A DNA stretch of 32,094 nt from Ruminococcus sp. (GCA_015066845.1 SVNO01000022.1:1-32094); one strand, 5' to 3'. Positions 24,306 through 32,094 are shown, counted from the first letter of the stretch. Translations and numbers: made by a program. The notes: generated from the sequence alone by a model not told the origin.

Positions 24306-24334
24306 ATTATAGCATAATGTAAGACATTTTACAA
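24306..24334 (-). promoter_or_regulatory. Sigma-A promoter of pilD
   Basis: On the minus strand TTGTAA (24329-24334), a 17-base spacer and TATAAT (24306-24311). I could not identify an equally clear plus-strand promoter for pilB in the same gap. Confidence 0.75.
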
Positions 24335-24364
24335 GTAGAATTTTTATGTATGGAGGTTATCATA

Positions 24365-26035
24365 ATGAGAAACATTCGAATCGGTGATTATCTTGTAGAA
24401 CAGAAGTTAATCACACCTGAGCAGCTCGACAAGGTTCTGGCAGCGCAGAAGGAATCACAGGGCTCCAAGCGTTTCGGCGACATGGTTGTGGAGATGGGCT
24501 TCATTTCTGAAGTACGTCTGGCACAGGCACTTGCCGGCAAGCTGAGAGTACCCTATGTGGACCTTGGCAACATTGAAATTGATGAAGAAGCAGTTCGTAA
24601 GATTCCGGAAAATCTTGCGAAGAAGTACACTGTTATCGCCATCAATATTCAGGGCAGAAGACTGACAGTTGCAACGGATGACCCGATCAACTTCAACATT
24701 CTTGAGGATATCAAGATGCAGACCGGTATGGACACCATTCCGGTACTGGCGACCAAGACTGCCATCAACAAGGCAATTGGTCAGCTGTATTCCATGGAGA
24801 ATGTTGACAGCGTACTTGAGAGTGTATCGCAGTACGGTTCTGTAGAAGCAGAGGATGAAGAATCCCGTGACCGTGTTGAGAGTGCGCCGATCGTAAAGCT
24901 GGCTACAACCATCATCGAAAACTCCTACCGTGCAGAGGCAACCGATATTCATATCGAGCCGTTCAAGACCTATACCAGAATCCGTATCCGTGTAAACGGC
25001 GACCTGGTAGAGCTGATGAATGTCTCGAATGTTGTACATAACGCACTGACCACACGTCTGAAGCTGATTTCCGGCATGAACATCGCTGAAAAGCGTATCC
25101 CGCAGGACGGTCGTTTCACACAGGTTGTAGATGGTACAACACTTGACGTCCGTGTATCCTCCCTGCCGACAGTAAACGGCGAAAAGATCGTAATTCGTAT
25201 TCTGTCCACCGGTCAGATCGCACTGCGTAAGATTACTGACCTGGGTATGTCCGATTATAACTACCAGCTCTTTGAATCCATGATTAAGTGCCCGCATGGC
25301 GTTATTCTGGTAACTGGTCCTACCGGTTCCGGTAAAACGACCACACTGTATGCGGCTCTTGGTGAAATTGCAAAGCCCCATGTAAACGTTATCACCGTTG
25401 AAGACCCTGTCGAAAAAGCAATCGACGGCATCAATCAGGTACAGGTTAACTCCAAGGCAGGTATGACCTTCGCAGCTGCTCTGCGTTCCATCCTCCGTCA
25501 GGACCCTGATATCGTAATGATCGGTGAGATGCGTGACTCTGAGACTGCGGATATCGGTATCCGTGCCGCTATCACAGGTCACTTGGTACTCTCCACACTG
25601 CATACAAACGACGCAGCTTCCACCATCGTCCGTCTGGTTGACATGGGCGTTGCTCCTTACATGGTAGCAACTTCTCTGATCGGCGTTATCGCACAGCGAC
25701 TCGTTAAGGTACTGTGCCCGAAGTGCAAGAAGCAGCGTATGTCCAATGAAGAAGAAAATGGTCTGATGAAGATCGCAACCTCTGTTCCGGTATGCGAAGC
25801 TGTTGGCTGCTCCGAGTGCAACAACACCGGCTACCGCGGCAGAACTGCGATTCATGAAATCATCCACTGTACATCCGGTATTTCCACCATCGTTGCAAGA
25901 AACGGCAGCAAGGAGGAAATCGAGGAGCAGGCAAAGAAGAACGGCACAAAGCTTCTGCGTGACAACGTTTCCGAGCTGGTACAGAAGGGTGTTACTTCCA
26001 TGGATGAGCTGGTTCGTGTAACCTACGCTGTATAA
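24365..26035 (+). CDS. pilB: Type IV pilus extension ATPase PilB
   Basis: Encodes 556 residues from the ATG at 24365, eight bases after GGAGG. It is the hexameric motor that drives pilus assembly. The N-terminal MshEN (T2SSE_N) region has two RxGxxxVExxxI-type motifs, RIGDYLVEQKLITPEQL at 5-21 and RFGDMVVEMGFISEVRL at 36-52. Walker A is GPTGSGKTT (318-326), the Walker B region DPDIVMIGEMRD (380-391) and the His box GHLVLSTLHTNDA (405-417). The C-terminal zinc site is C451/C454/C482/C485. The MshEN repeats are of the type that binds c-di-GMP in MshE and some PilB proteins. pilT follows 62 bases downstream, with a hairpin (TTCCT/AGGAA, about 26047-26068) in between. Confidence 0.97.
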   Translation: MRNIRIGDYLVEQKLITPEQLDKVLAAQKESQGSKRFGDMVVEMGFISEVRLAQALAGKLRVPYVDLGNIEIDEEAVRKIPENLAKKYTVIAINIQGRRLTVATDDPINFNILEDIKMQTGMDTIPVLATKTAINKAIGQLYSMENVDSVLESVSQYGSVEAEDEESRDRVESAPIVKLATTIIENSYRAEATDIHIEPFKTYTRIRIRVNGDLVELMNVSNVVHNALTTRLKLISGMNIAEKRIPQDGRFTQVVDGTTLDVRVSSLPTVNGEKIVIRILSTGQIALRKITDLGMSDYNYQLFESMIKCPHGVILVTGPTGSGKTTTLYAALGEIAKPHVNVITVEDPVEKAIDGINQVQVNSKAGMTFAAALRSILRQDPDIVMIGEMRDSETADIGIRAAITGHLVLSTLHTNDAASTIVRLVDMGVAPYMVATSLIGVIAQRLVKVLCPKCKKQRMSNEEENGLMKIATSVPVCEAVGCSECNNTGYRGRTAIHEIIHCTSGISTIVARNGSKEEIEEQAKKNGTKLLRDNVSELVQKGVTSMDELVRVTYAV

Positions 26036-26097
26036 GAAAAGGTATCGCATTCCTGCGTAAGGAAGCGACAATATAGATTTGACAGGAGGAACTATCA

Positions 26098-27165
26098 ATG
26101 ACAATTGATATTAATCGTATTCTGAACGAAGCGCGTGTAATCGGCTGTTCGGACTTGCATTTCACATACGGCATCACCCCCATTGTCCGTCTGAACGGTA
26201 TGCTGCGTAAGATGAGCAAATATCCGGAAATGGATGAAGAAACCATCATGGATATTGCCAATCAGATGACAAGCGAGCAGCAGATGGCAAGCATTCGTAT
26301 GCACAAGGACACAGACTTTTCTTTCCAAAGCTCCTCTGGCTATCGTCACCGTGTTAACGTGTACTTCCAGAGAGGCAAGACGGCGATTGCGATCCGTCTG
26401 CTCCGTAACGATATCCCGACACTGGAAGACCTGAGCCTGCCGCCGGTTCTCGCGGATTTCGCAATGCGTCCTCGTGGTCTGGTGCTCATCACTGGCCCTA
26501 CCGGTTCTGGTAAGTCCACCACACTGGCTGGTATGCTGGACTTCATCAACGTAAACAGAAGTGCGCACATCATCACCATCGAAGACCCGATTGAGTATGT
26601 GCACCAGCATAAGCTCTGTATGATCAACCAGAGAGAAGTTGGCGACGACGTTCCGGACTTTGCGTCCGCACTTCGTGCCGCACTTCGTGAAGACCCCGAC
26701 GTAATCCTCGTAGGTGAAATGCGTGACTTTGAAACCATCACCGCTGCGGTAACTGCCGCTGAAACCGGTCACTTGGTTCTTTCCACCCTGCATACCACCT
26801 CCGCAGCTGATACCATCAACCGTATCATCGACGTATATCCGGAGCATCAGCAGGGTCAGATTCGTACACAGCTGGCAAATACACTGGTTGGTGTCGTATC
26901 CCAGACACTGCTTCCGAAGCGTGACGGCAGCGGACGAATTGCCGCAATGGAAATTCTCTCTGTAACTGACGCTTGTGCAGCGATGATTCGTGATGATAAG
27001 GTACACCTCCTGCTGTCTGCAATCCAGTCCGGTAAGCAGCACGGCATGATGTGTCTTGACCAGGAGCTTGCGCGTATGGTAAAGCGCGGTATCGTTTCCG
27101 AACCGGATGCCATCGACAAGTGCCAGAGCAAGCAGGAATTCTACCGCTATCTCAATGGTCAGTAA
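26098..27165 (+). CDS. pilT: Type IV pilus retraction ATPase PilT
   Basis: Encodes 355 residues, usual PilT length. It powers pilus retraction and twitching motility. The N-terminal PAS-like domain has SDLHFTYGITPIVRLNG. Walker A is GPTGSGKST (133-141), with IEDPIEY, Walker B DPDVILVGEMRD (199-210), the His box GHLVLSTLHTTSA (224-236) and PLLP-like VSQTLLPK. The C-terminus lacks an obvious AIRNLIRE motif; it reads AMIRDDKVHLLLSAIQSG in that place. The ATG follows AGGAGG at seven bases. Codon use (many CGT, GTA, ACA) matches pilB. It ends the cluster before a strong terminator. Confidence 0.97.
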   Translation: MTIDINRILNEARVIGCSDLHFTYGITPIVRLNGMLRKMSKYPEMDEETIMDIANQMTSEQQMASIRMHKDTDFSFQSSSGYRHRVNVYFQRGKTAIAIRLLRNDIPTLEDLSLPPVLADFAMRPRGLVLITGPTGSGKSTTLAGMLDFINVNRSAHIITIEDPIEYVHQHKLCMINQREVGDDVPDFASALRAALREDPDVILVGEMRDFETITAAVTAAETGHLVLSTLHTTSAADTINRIIDVYPEHQQGQIRTQLANTLVGVVSQTLLPKRDGSGRIAAMEILSVTDACAAMIRDDKVHLLLSAIQSGKQHGMMCLDQELARMVKRGIVSEPDAIDKCQSKQEFYRYLNGQ

Positions 27166-27184
27166 TTTATTCAATTGCAAATGG

Positions 27185-27216
27185 AAGGACGATACTGCGC
27201 GTGTCGTCCTTTTTTG
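27185..27216 (+). terminator. Intrinsic terminator after pilT
   Basis: AAGGACGA with TCGTCCTT (loop TACTGCGCGTG) is followed by TTTTTG. It closes the pilus cluster. Confidence 0.9.
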
Positions 27217-27312
27217 TACGCAAAGATTCCCAAAATCGGGGGAATGCACAAAAATCAAGGGATTTGTAAACAGAAATTTTTGCGTAATTTTCTGCCAAAC
27301 ATAGGGGAAAAC

Positions 27313-27341
27313 TTGACAAAACAGGAGAAATGTGGTATAAT
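27313..27341 (+). promoter_or_regulatory. Consensus sigma-A promoter of the SH3-array gene
   Basis: TTGACA (27313-27318), a 17-base spacer and TATAAT (27336-27341). The leader is about 75 bases, with no known regulatory RNA seen. Confidence 0.93.
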
Positions 27342-27424
27342 AAGGTATAAAATTGCGGGCAGCACAGGGCTTGTCCGGATTTTGCTATATTTTTTTGATG
27401 TGATAATTAAAGGAGGAGTATCGA

Positions 27425-29386
27425 ATGAAACACATGACGAACAAACACCTGAAGCGCAAAATCAGTGCTGCATTGGCAGCTTGCTGCATGACCGTATCTG
27501 CTGTAATCCCGACGACTGCTATGCTGTCTGCAAACGCAGCATACAGCACCGGCACTTATACCGTTTCTGGACAGAGTGCGAACATCCGTGAAACTCCCGG
27601 TGATAGTATTCTGGGCTACGCAGTGAAAGGCTCTACCTTCACCGTATCGAAAATTGACGATAGCTGGGGTTATTCCGACAGTATTCCGGCAACCAACGGC
27701 AAAAAGATCGCAGGCTGGATTTTCCTTGAAAACTGTGCACTGACCTCCACACCGTCCGATACCGGTACAAGTGCATCCTATGCTGTGGGCAGCAAAGTGC
27801 AGATCGCAAACACAAGCGAAGTTAACTTCCGTACAGGCGCGTCCACAAGCTACAGCAAAATCGGCACAATTCCGCGCGGCACAGTTCTGACCGTTATGGA
27901 AGTTTCCGGCGCATGGCTGCGTGTGAACTACAACGGCAAGGACGGCTGGTTCAAGTCCACATACTGCAAGGCATATGTGGAAACAACTGTGACCACGACC
28001 GTTGCCAAGGTGGGCGATAAGGTAGAGGTTGCCAATACCGACAATGTGAACTTCCGCACCGGCGCAGGCACGGGCTATGCACTGCTCGGCACGATTCCGC
28101 GCGGCACAGTTTTGACCGTTTCCGAGGTATCCGGCAAGTGGTTCCGCGTCAACTACAATGGCAAGGACGGCTGGTTCTCCTCCGATTATGCGAAGAAGTA
28201 CACAGAACCCGTACAGCCGAACGTTCCGAACACCAACAATGTTGCCGCAGTCGGCGATAAGGTGGAAATTACCAACACCGATGTGGTAAACTTCCGCAGC
28301 GGCGCAGGTACGACCTACAGCAAAATCGGCACGATTCCGCGCGGTACAGTCCTGACTGTACTGGAAATTTCCGGCAACTGGTTCCGCGTAACCTATAACA
28401 ACCAGAATGGTTGGTTCAGTTCCGGTTACTGTAAGAAGTATGTGGAACAGACGCAGGAACCGACCACCAACTATGCAAAGGTTGGTGAAAAGGTAAAGGT
28501 AACTGCTCCGAATGCAGTCAATATGCGCAGCGGCGCAGGCACGGGACATGCACTGCTCGGCACTATCCCGCGTGATGCAGTGCTGACAGTTGAGGAAGTG
28601 ACAGCAGATGGCTGGTACAGAGTGACCTATGAGGGCACAACTGGTTGGTTCACTTCCCGTTATGCAGAGAAGTACACCGAAACCACACCTGCTCCCTCAC
28701 AGCCCTCCACTCCCTCCGGTACAATTGCAGCCGGCACAAAAGTGAAAATCAATGCAGCCGTAGCAGTCAACCTGCGTACAGGTGCGTCTACATCCTACAA
28801 GGTACTGGGCACTATTCCGAGAGGCGCAGTTGTTACCGTTCTCGAAGCTTCCAACGGCTGGTTCAGAACCGAGTACAACGGCAAAACTGGTTGGTTTGTA
28901 TCCCAGTATTGCGAGAAATATGAGGAACAGTCCCCCACACCGTCCACTCCCTCCACAGAGCAGGGCTTCAAGGTGAATGACAAGGTGAAGATCGTTGCTC
29001 CCAGCTCCGTAAACCTCCGTTCCGGCGTAGGTACGGAATTTGTACCGGTTGACGTTATCCCCAATGGTACATCTCTGGTTGTTGAGGAAGTCGTAACTGA
29101 CTGGGTACGCGTGACCTATGCAGGCAAGACTGGTTGGATTATGTCCCGTTATGTGGTAAAGCAGGATACCGAAATCAATGAATCCGTTCCTGCTGCCGGT
29201 AAGGTCACTGTCAGCGCGGCAGTATCCGTTACCCTGCGTAAGGAACCGACCGCTTCTTCCGCAGCCATCGGATGGATCAAGGGCGGCACAGTATTGCAGT
29301 ATTCCGAAATTTCCAATGGTTGGTACAAGGTTGTGTACAATGGCAAGACCGGTTGGATTTCCGGACGCTATGCAAAAGTAAACTGA
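27425..29386 (+). CDS. Secreted protein with eight bacterial SH3 modules
   Basis: Encodes 653 residues. The signal peptide ends at about A38 (TTAMLSANA). Eight bacterial SH3 (SH3b/SH3_3) modules follow and fill nearly the whole mature protein, six of them with the core VNxRxGxGTxYxxLGTIPRGTVLTVxEVSxxWxRVxYNGKxGW. Modules 2-6 are the most alike, and short Thr/Pro/Ser linkers separate several of them. The first module is divergent (TVSGQSANIRETPGDSILGY) and the last reads VTLRKEPTASSAAIGWIKGG. SH3b modules bind peptidoglycan in the family; no hydrolase domain is present, so a wall-associated binding or spacing protein is likely. AAAGGAGG stands before the ATG. Repetition makes copy-number change by recombination plausible. 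Confidence 0.9.
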   Translation: MKHMTNKHLKRKISAALAACCMTVSAVIPTTAMLSANAAYSTGTYTVSGQSANIRETPGDSILGYAVKGSTFTVSKIDDSWGYSDSIPATNGKKIAGWIFLENCALTSTPSDTGTSASYAVGSKVQIANTSEVNFRTGASTSYSKIGTIPRGTVLTVMEVSGAWLRVNYNGKDGWFKSTYCKAYVETTVTTTVAKVGDKVEVANTDNVNFRTGAGTGYALLGTIPRGTVLTVSEVSGKWFRVNYNGKDGWFSSDYAKKYTEPVQPNVPNTNNVAAVGDKVEITNTDVVNFRSGAGTTYSKIGTIPRGTVLTVLEISGNWFRVTYNNQNGWFSSGYCKKYVEQTQEPTTNYAKVGEKVKVTAPNAVNMRSGAGTGHALLGTIPRDAVLTVEEVTADGWYRVTYEGTTGWFTSRYAEKYTETTPAPSQPSTPSGTIAAGTKVKINAAVAVNLRTGASTSYKVLGTIPRGAVVTVLEASNGWFRTEYNGKTGWFVSQYCEKYEEQSPTPSTPSTEQGFKVNDKVKIVAPSSVNLRSGVGTEFVPVDVIPNGTSLVVEEVVTDWVRVTYAGKTGWIMSRYVVKQDTEINESVPAAGKVTVSAAVSVTLRKEPTASSAAIGWIKGGTVLQYSEISNGWYKVVYNGKTGWISGRYAKVN

Positions 29387-29393
29387 TTTTTCC

Positions 29394-29427
29394 AACGCTC
29401 CGCAGATTGCTGCGGAGCGTTTTTTTC
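29394..29427 (+). terminator. Intrinsic terminator after the SH3-array gene
   Basis: AACGCTCCGCAG with CTGCGGAGCGTT (ATTG loop) is followed by TTTTTTC. Confidence 0.93.
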
Positions 29428-29596
29428 GCTGTATTCCTGCGAAAATTTGTCCTATTAAGAAAGATGCGTTAACAGAATTGTAATAGATTACTACGGTAAA
29501 GTGCACAAATTTCAAGAACGGAATTGTATAATATTTCCAATTTTAGTGCATTTGGAGGGTGAAAATGCCACGAAACGTAGAAAATATGAATACTCC
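29428..29596 (+). other. Intergenic leader with a weak promoter-like box and a 12-codon frame
   Basis: A TATAAT box lies at 29527-29532 without a good -35. At 29565 a 12-codon reading frame (MPRNVENMNTP, stop at 29598-29600) follows TTGGAGGG and overlaps the -35 box of the next promoter. It could be a leader peptide or chance. Confidence 0.25.
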
Positions 29597-29625
29597 TTGA
29601 CAAAATGATTGCGGAGGTGTATAAT
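29597..29625 (+). promoter_or_regulatory. Consensus sigma-A promoter of the SH3-amidase gene
   Basis: TTGACA (29597-29602), a 17-base spacer and TATAAT (29620-29625). Three copies of TTGTAC follow in the leader, at 29641, 29652 and 29675. Confidence 0.92.
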
Positions 29626-29790
29626 AAACTTAAGGCAATATTGTACAGACATTGTACTATATGTCGAAAAATAGTTGTACAAACCCATGGACATTTTTTG
29701 TGCAGCTTGCTAAGATACTGTAATGAAGAGGCAGATTAAGTGGGGAACGCAGTGTCTGAAAAGAAACTTTACAAGAGGGAGAATACCAAG

Positions 29791-30852
29791 ATGAACAAGA
29801 CACTGACGATGCGTTACGCATTGGCAGCTTTTTTTGCTGCCGCCATTTTTCTGTTGGGTTTCTGCGCACCTGTGCGCGCGTCTGCTTATAGCACGGCGAC
29901 CTATGTTGTGGACTGCTGCAGTCTTGTAGTCCGTGACAGTGCCGGCGGCGATGCGGTCGGGTATGCGTGTGAGGGAACGGACTTCTATGCTTCAAAGGTC
30001 AGCGGCGACTGGCTGTACACAGAGAGTATTGCAGGTACAAGCGGCAAGACCATTTCCGGCTGGATTTATGCACCGCTTTGCGCAAGCTCCAACGGTTCTG
30101 CATCCACAGGTTCAACGTCTGCAAGCAGTTCCACAGCAGCCTACACGGCATCCACAGGCAGCCGTGTGACGGTGACTGCGCCGGTTTCCGTGACCATGCG
30201 CAAGAGTGCGACAGCGGAATCCGATGCGATCGACTGGATCAACAATGGCGTAACACTGAACGTTCTGGCAAGCTCCAACGGTTTTTATCAGGTAAGCTAT
30301 GACGGAAAAACCGGCTGGATTTCCTCGAAATATGCTGCGGCATCCGGCAGCACATCCAAGCCTGTACTGAATGCCTCAGTCAGCACACCCAAGCCGAATG
30401 CAGGTGCAGCTGCAAGCTCCTCCGAGGTCAAGGGAACGCTGAATTTCTGGGCAGCCTACAATTATGCAGAGAAGTACTGCTATACGTCGAATCCGGCGTA
30501 TCGTTATTACGAGGACAACAACTGCATGACTTACATCAGCCAGATTCTGGTAGCCGGTGGTCTGCCGGAAACGGAAGAATTCCGTGACGAGAGCTTTCCT
30601 TTTGTACGCGTTGCAGAATTTGGACCGTACATGAAGCGTACCTACGGCATTGACCGTCTGGAGTATCCGTCCATCAGCTGGATCGAACCGGGTGATTGTG
30701 TTCTGACAAATGACTGCGGACATATCATGTGGGTAACGAGTGTGGAAAACGGCAGGGTATATACCTGCGCGAATACCAACGACCGCTGGGCTTATAACCT
30801 GAGCGTTGATGCGATCGACGCAGTGATCAAGACTTCCGATTTGTTTGCCTGA
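29791..30852 (+). CDS. Secreted SH3-domain protein with Amidase_6-like cysteine hydrolase domain
   Basis: Encodes 353 residues from the ATG at 29791 (AGAGGGAG upstream); a GTG at 29740 would add an unlikely extension before the signal peptide (MNKTLTMRYALAAFFAAAIFLLGFCAPVRASA). Two SH3b-like modules lie at about 36-97 and 123-182, split by a Ser/Thr/Ala-rich linker, and a second linker runs to about 215. The C-terminal domain (217-353) has NYAEKYCYTSNPAYRYYEDNNC with C245, ISQILVAGG, and GHIMWV with H311, followed by TCANTND. This order matches the putative amidase domain Amidase_6 (NlpC/CHAP-like). D is replaced by N before the Cys. It probably acts on peptidoglycan. The N-terminal module is paralogous to module 1 of the upstream SH3 array. 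Confidence 0.85.
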   Translation: MNKTLTMRYALAAFFAAAIFLLGFCAPVRASAYSTATYVVDCCSLVVRDSAGGDAVGYACEGTDFYASKVSGDWLYTESIAGTSGKTISGWIYAPLCASSNGSASTGSTSASSSTAAYTASTGSRVTVTAPVSVTMRKSATAESDAIDWINNGVTLNVLASSNGFYQVSYDGKTGWISSKYAAASGSTSKPVLNASVSTPKPNAGAAASSSEVKGTLNFWAAYNYAEKYCYTSNPAYRYYEDNNCMTYISQILVAGGLPETEEFRDESFPFVRVAEFGPYMKRTYGIDRLEYPSISWIEPGDCVLTNDCGHIMWVTSVENGRVYTCANTNDRWAYNLSVDAIDAVIKTSDLFA

Positions 30853-30937
30853 GATGTTGCATCAAAACGTGCAACTTTCCCCTGCATATCCCCCCTGTTT
30901 TGAGGGACATCCTCAGAAAGCGCAAAGGGGGAATACC

Positions 30938-31159
30938 ATGGGATGGCATATTGAGTCCGGCAGTTATCCGCGGCTTTTGCAGGAAGAACCTGCGAAAATC
31001 GGCTGCTTTGCCAATGCACAGCAACTCACACAGCTGCGCTTTCGCGGCACAGTTCCGCAATGGGAACAGGTGGAGTGCGGTGCGGACTGGACGGCGGCTG
31101 CGCCGCTTGCACGGATTGTCTGCGATAACGGGACAATTCTCAAAAAAACCGAAAAATAG
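30938..31159 (+). CDS. Small orphan protein, 73 residues
   Basis: Starts at the ATG at 30938 with AAAGGGGG eight bases upstream, and is followed closely by a hairpin at 31162-31192, which supports a real gene. The product has 73 residues, no signal peptide or membrane helix, and reads as a compact soluble chain (GWHIESGSYPRLLQEEPAK, LRFRGTVPQWEQVE) with two cysteines. I do not recognise it. The 85 bases upstream hold two small hairpins (GTTGCA/TGCAAC at 30856-30875 and TGAGG/CCTCA at 30901-30915) and no clear promoter. It may be read through from the amidase gene. Confidence 0.5.
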   Translation: MGWHIESGSYPRLLQEEPAKIGCFANAQQLTQLRFRGTVPQWEQVECGADWTAAAPLARIVCDNGTILKKTEK

Positions 31160-31161
31160 CC

Positions 31162-31198
31162 ATTTCAGCCCTGCTTGATGCAGGGCTGAAATTTATAC
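31162..31198 (+). terminator. Hairpin after the small orphan gene
   Basis: ATTTCAGCCCTG pairs perfectly with CAGGGCTGAAAT around a CTTGATG loop. The T-tract (TTATACTT) is weak, so termination may be partial. Confidence 0.65.
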
Positions 31199-31227
31199 TT
31201 GACATTTGTGCAATTTTGTGGTATCAT
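31199..31227 (+). promoter_or_regulatory. Sigma-A promoter of the pspA gene
   Basis: TTGACA (31199-31204), a 17-base spacer and TATCAT (31222-31227). The leader to the pspA ATG is about 175 bases long and holds a TTTCA/TGAAA hairpin near 31312-31332. No known riboswitch is recognised. Confidence 0.85.
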
Positions 31228-31407
31228 ACATATATAGCGTATAGGGATTTGTCGAAAATGCTTACCAGGTCGTGCTGACACTAAGCCTGACAACACATTT
31301 TTTCAGCAAAGTTTCACGCATTCTGCATGAAATTTCTGCTCGAAAATCTGCGCAGTATTTAGCGTCATCACTTCCAAATTGCAAAACACAGAACGGAGGA
31401 ACACATT

Positions 31408-32094
31408 ATGGGAATTTTTCAGAGAATCAGTGACATTTTTAAGTCCAATGTCAACGACCTCATCGACCGCGCAGAAGATCCGGAGAAGATGGTAAAGCAG
31501 ATTATTGCAGACATGCAGAAAGAACTGAGCAAGTCCACACAGGCTCTGGGCAAGGCTGTAGCAAGTGAGCGTATGGCTGAGCGTCAGTACACAGAAGCTG
31601 CTCGTAAGGCTGCTGATTGGGAAGCAAAGGCAAAGGCTGCACTGGCTGCCGGCAATACTGACCTTGCAAAGCGCGCATTGCAGGAAAAGGTGAAGGCTGA
31701 CGAGGAAACTGCAAACTACAAGCAGATGTTTGAGACAATTTCCGAGCAGACGGATGCGATCCGTACACAGGTGGAAACACTCAAGTCCAAGCTGGAGGAG
31801 GCAAAGAGCCGTCAGGCAATGCTGATCGCACGTTCCCAGATGGCAGATACCCAGAAGAATCTGGCGCAGTCCATTGGTGGTATCGACACCAGCAGTTCTT
31901 TTGATAAATTCGCGCGTATGGAAGAAAAGGTAGCGCGTAAGGAAGCAGAAGCTGAGGCATTTGCAGAAATCGCAGGCGCAAACGGCGTAAGCTCCTCTGA
32001 AATGGAAACATTTGAACAGATTCAGACCAATGCAAAGGTAGATTCCGAGCTGCAGCGTCTGATGGCAGAGATGGGACAGGCTGCCCCCACAGCG
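31408..32094 (+). CDS. pspA: PspA/IM30 family membrane-stress protein, 5' part
   Basis: The gene starts at the ATG at 31408 (ACGGAGGA upstream) and runs in frame off the window end after 229 codons. PspA/Vipp1/IM30 proteins are ESCRT-III-like and coat and stabilise damaged membranes. The amphipathic start MGIFQRISDIFKSNVNDLIDRAEDPEKM is the family hallmark, including the GIFxRxxDIxxxNxNxLxDKAEDP pattern. Long coiled-coil helices follow (residues 30-185). A helix with VARKEAEAEAFAEI and a DSELQRLMAEMG tail segment matches the PspA end, so only a few residues are probably missing. It has its own promoter. Confidence 0.93.
   Translation, partial: MGIFQRISDIFKSNVNDLIDRAEDPEKMVKQIIADMQKELSKSTQALGKAVASERMAERQYTEAARKAADWEAKAKAALAAGNTDLAKRALQEKVKADEETANYKQMFETISEQTDAIRTQVETLKSKLEEAKSRQAMLIARSQMADTQKNLAQSIGGIDTSSSFDKFARMEEKVARKEAEAEAFAEIAGANGVSSSEMETFEQIQTNAKVDSELQRLMAEMGQAAPTA

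Noticed and set aside
24455-26104. Minus-strand frame of 549 codons opposite pilB
   Set aside because: Shadow caused by strong codon bias of pilB, whose Walker and zinc motifs are intact on the plus strand. The same applies to long antisense frames opposite pilT, pilM-N, the large pilus protein and the SH3 array.
27385-27424. Second terminator or riboswitch in the leader of the SH3-array gene
   Set aside because: Only a weak CGGGCA/TGTCCG pairing is possible upstream, and the T-run before the ribosome site is not preceded by a stable hairpin.

Overview
The window looks like chromosomal DNA of a Gram-positive gut Firmicute of the Ruminococcus / Oscillospiraceae type. This rests on four secreted proteins ending in type I dockerins of the NAxDAALIL kind, a T-box leader in front of thrS, strong GGAGG ribosome binding sites, TTGACA-17-TATAAT promoters, and a type IV pilus locus with no outer-membrane secretin. 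There are no rRNA or tRNA genes, no CRISPR array and no transposase. The species assignment is inference from gene content.

Layout. (1) 1-270: a hairpin-rich, non-coding, MITE-like element flanked by two copies of one terminator-like hairpin. (2) 275-4751, minus strand: three tandem paralogous secreted dockerin proteins whose 3' ends are nearly identical. (3) 4806-7590, minus strand: thrS preceded by a small two-helix membrane protein, both downstream of a Thr-specific T-box and a consensus promoter. (4) 7607-9601, minus strand: an AAA/ABC-type ATPase and an overlapping TOPRIM/RloB-like partner with their own promoter, AT-richer than the surroundings and probably a two-gene phage-defence module. 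(5) 9704-11119, plus strand: a secreted leucine-rich-repeat protein with a dockerin. (6) 11233-14875, minus strand: a pantothenate-to-CoA unit, with an ECF S component (probably PanT), two type III pantothenate kinases (one lacking the catalytic Asp) and CoaBC. A terminator-like hairpin lies between the transporter and the kinases.

(7) 15337-27216: the type IV pilus locus. It runs pilC, a pilM-pilN fusion, pilO, a very large PilX-like protein with a Cys-rich tail, and two prepilins. A bidirectional terminator, pilD on the opposite strand, then pilB and pilT follow. Together these supply the platform, cytoplasmic ring, alignment complex, pilin subunits, prepilin peptidase, and the extension and retraction motors. 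(8) 27313-30852: two secreted SH3-repeat proteins, each with a perfect sigma-A promoter. One is an eight-module array and the other carries a C-terminal Amidase_6-like cysteine hydrolase domain, so both probably act on the cell wall. (9) 30938-32094: a 73-residue orphan protein and the start of a PspA/IM30 membrane-stress protein that runs off the window.

The parts most worth a second look are the ATPase-TOPRIM pair, the PilM-PilN fusion with the 918-residue Cys-tailed pilus protein, the tandem pantothenate kinases with an active-site change, the T-box-controlled membrane protein, and the unexplained GC-rich block at 14885-15025.
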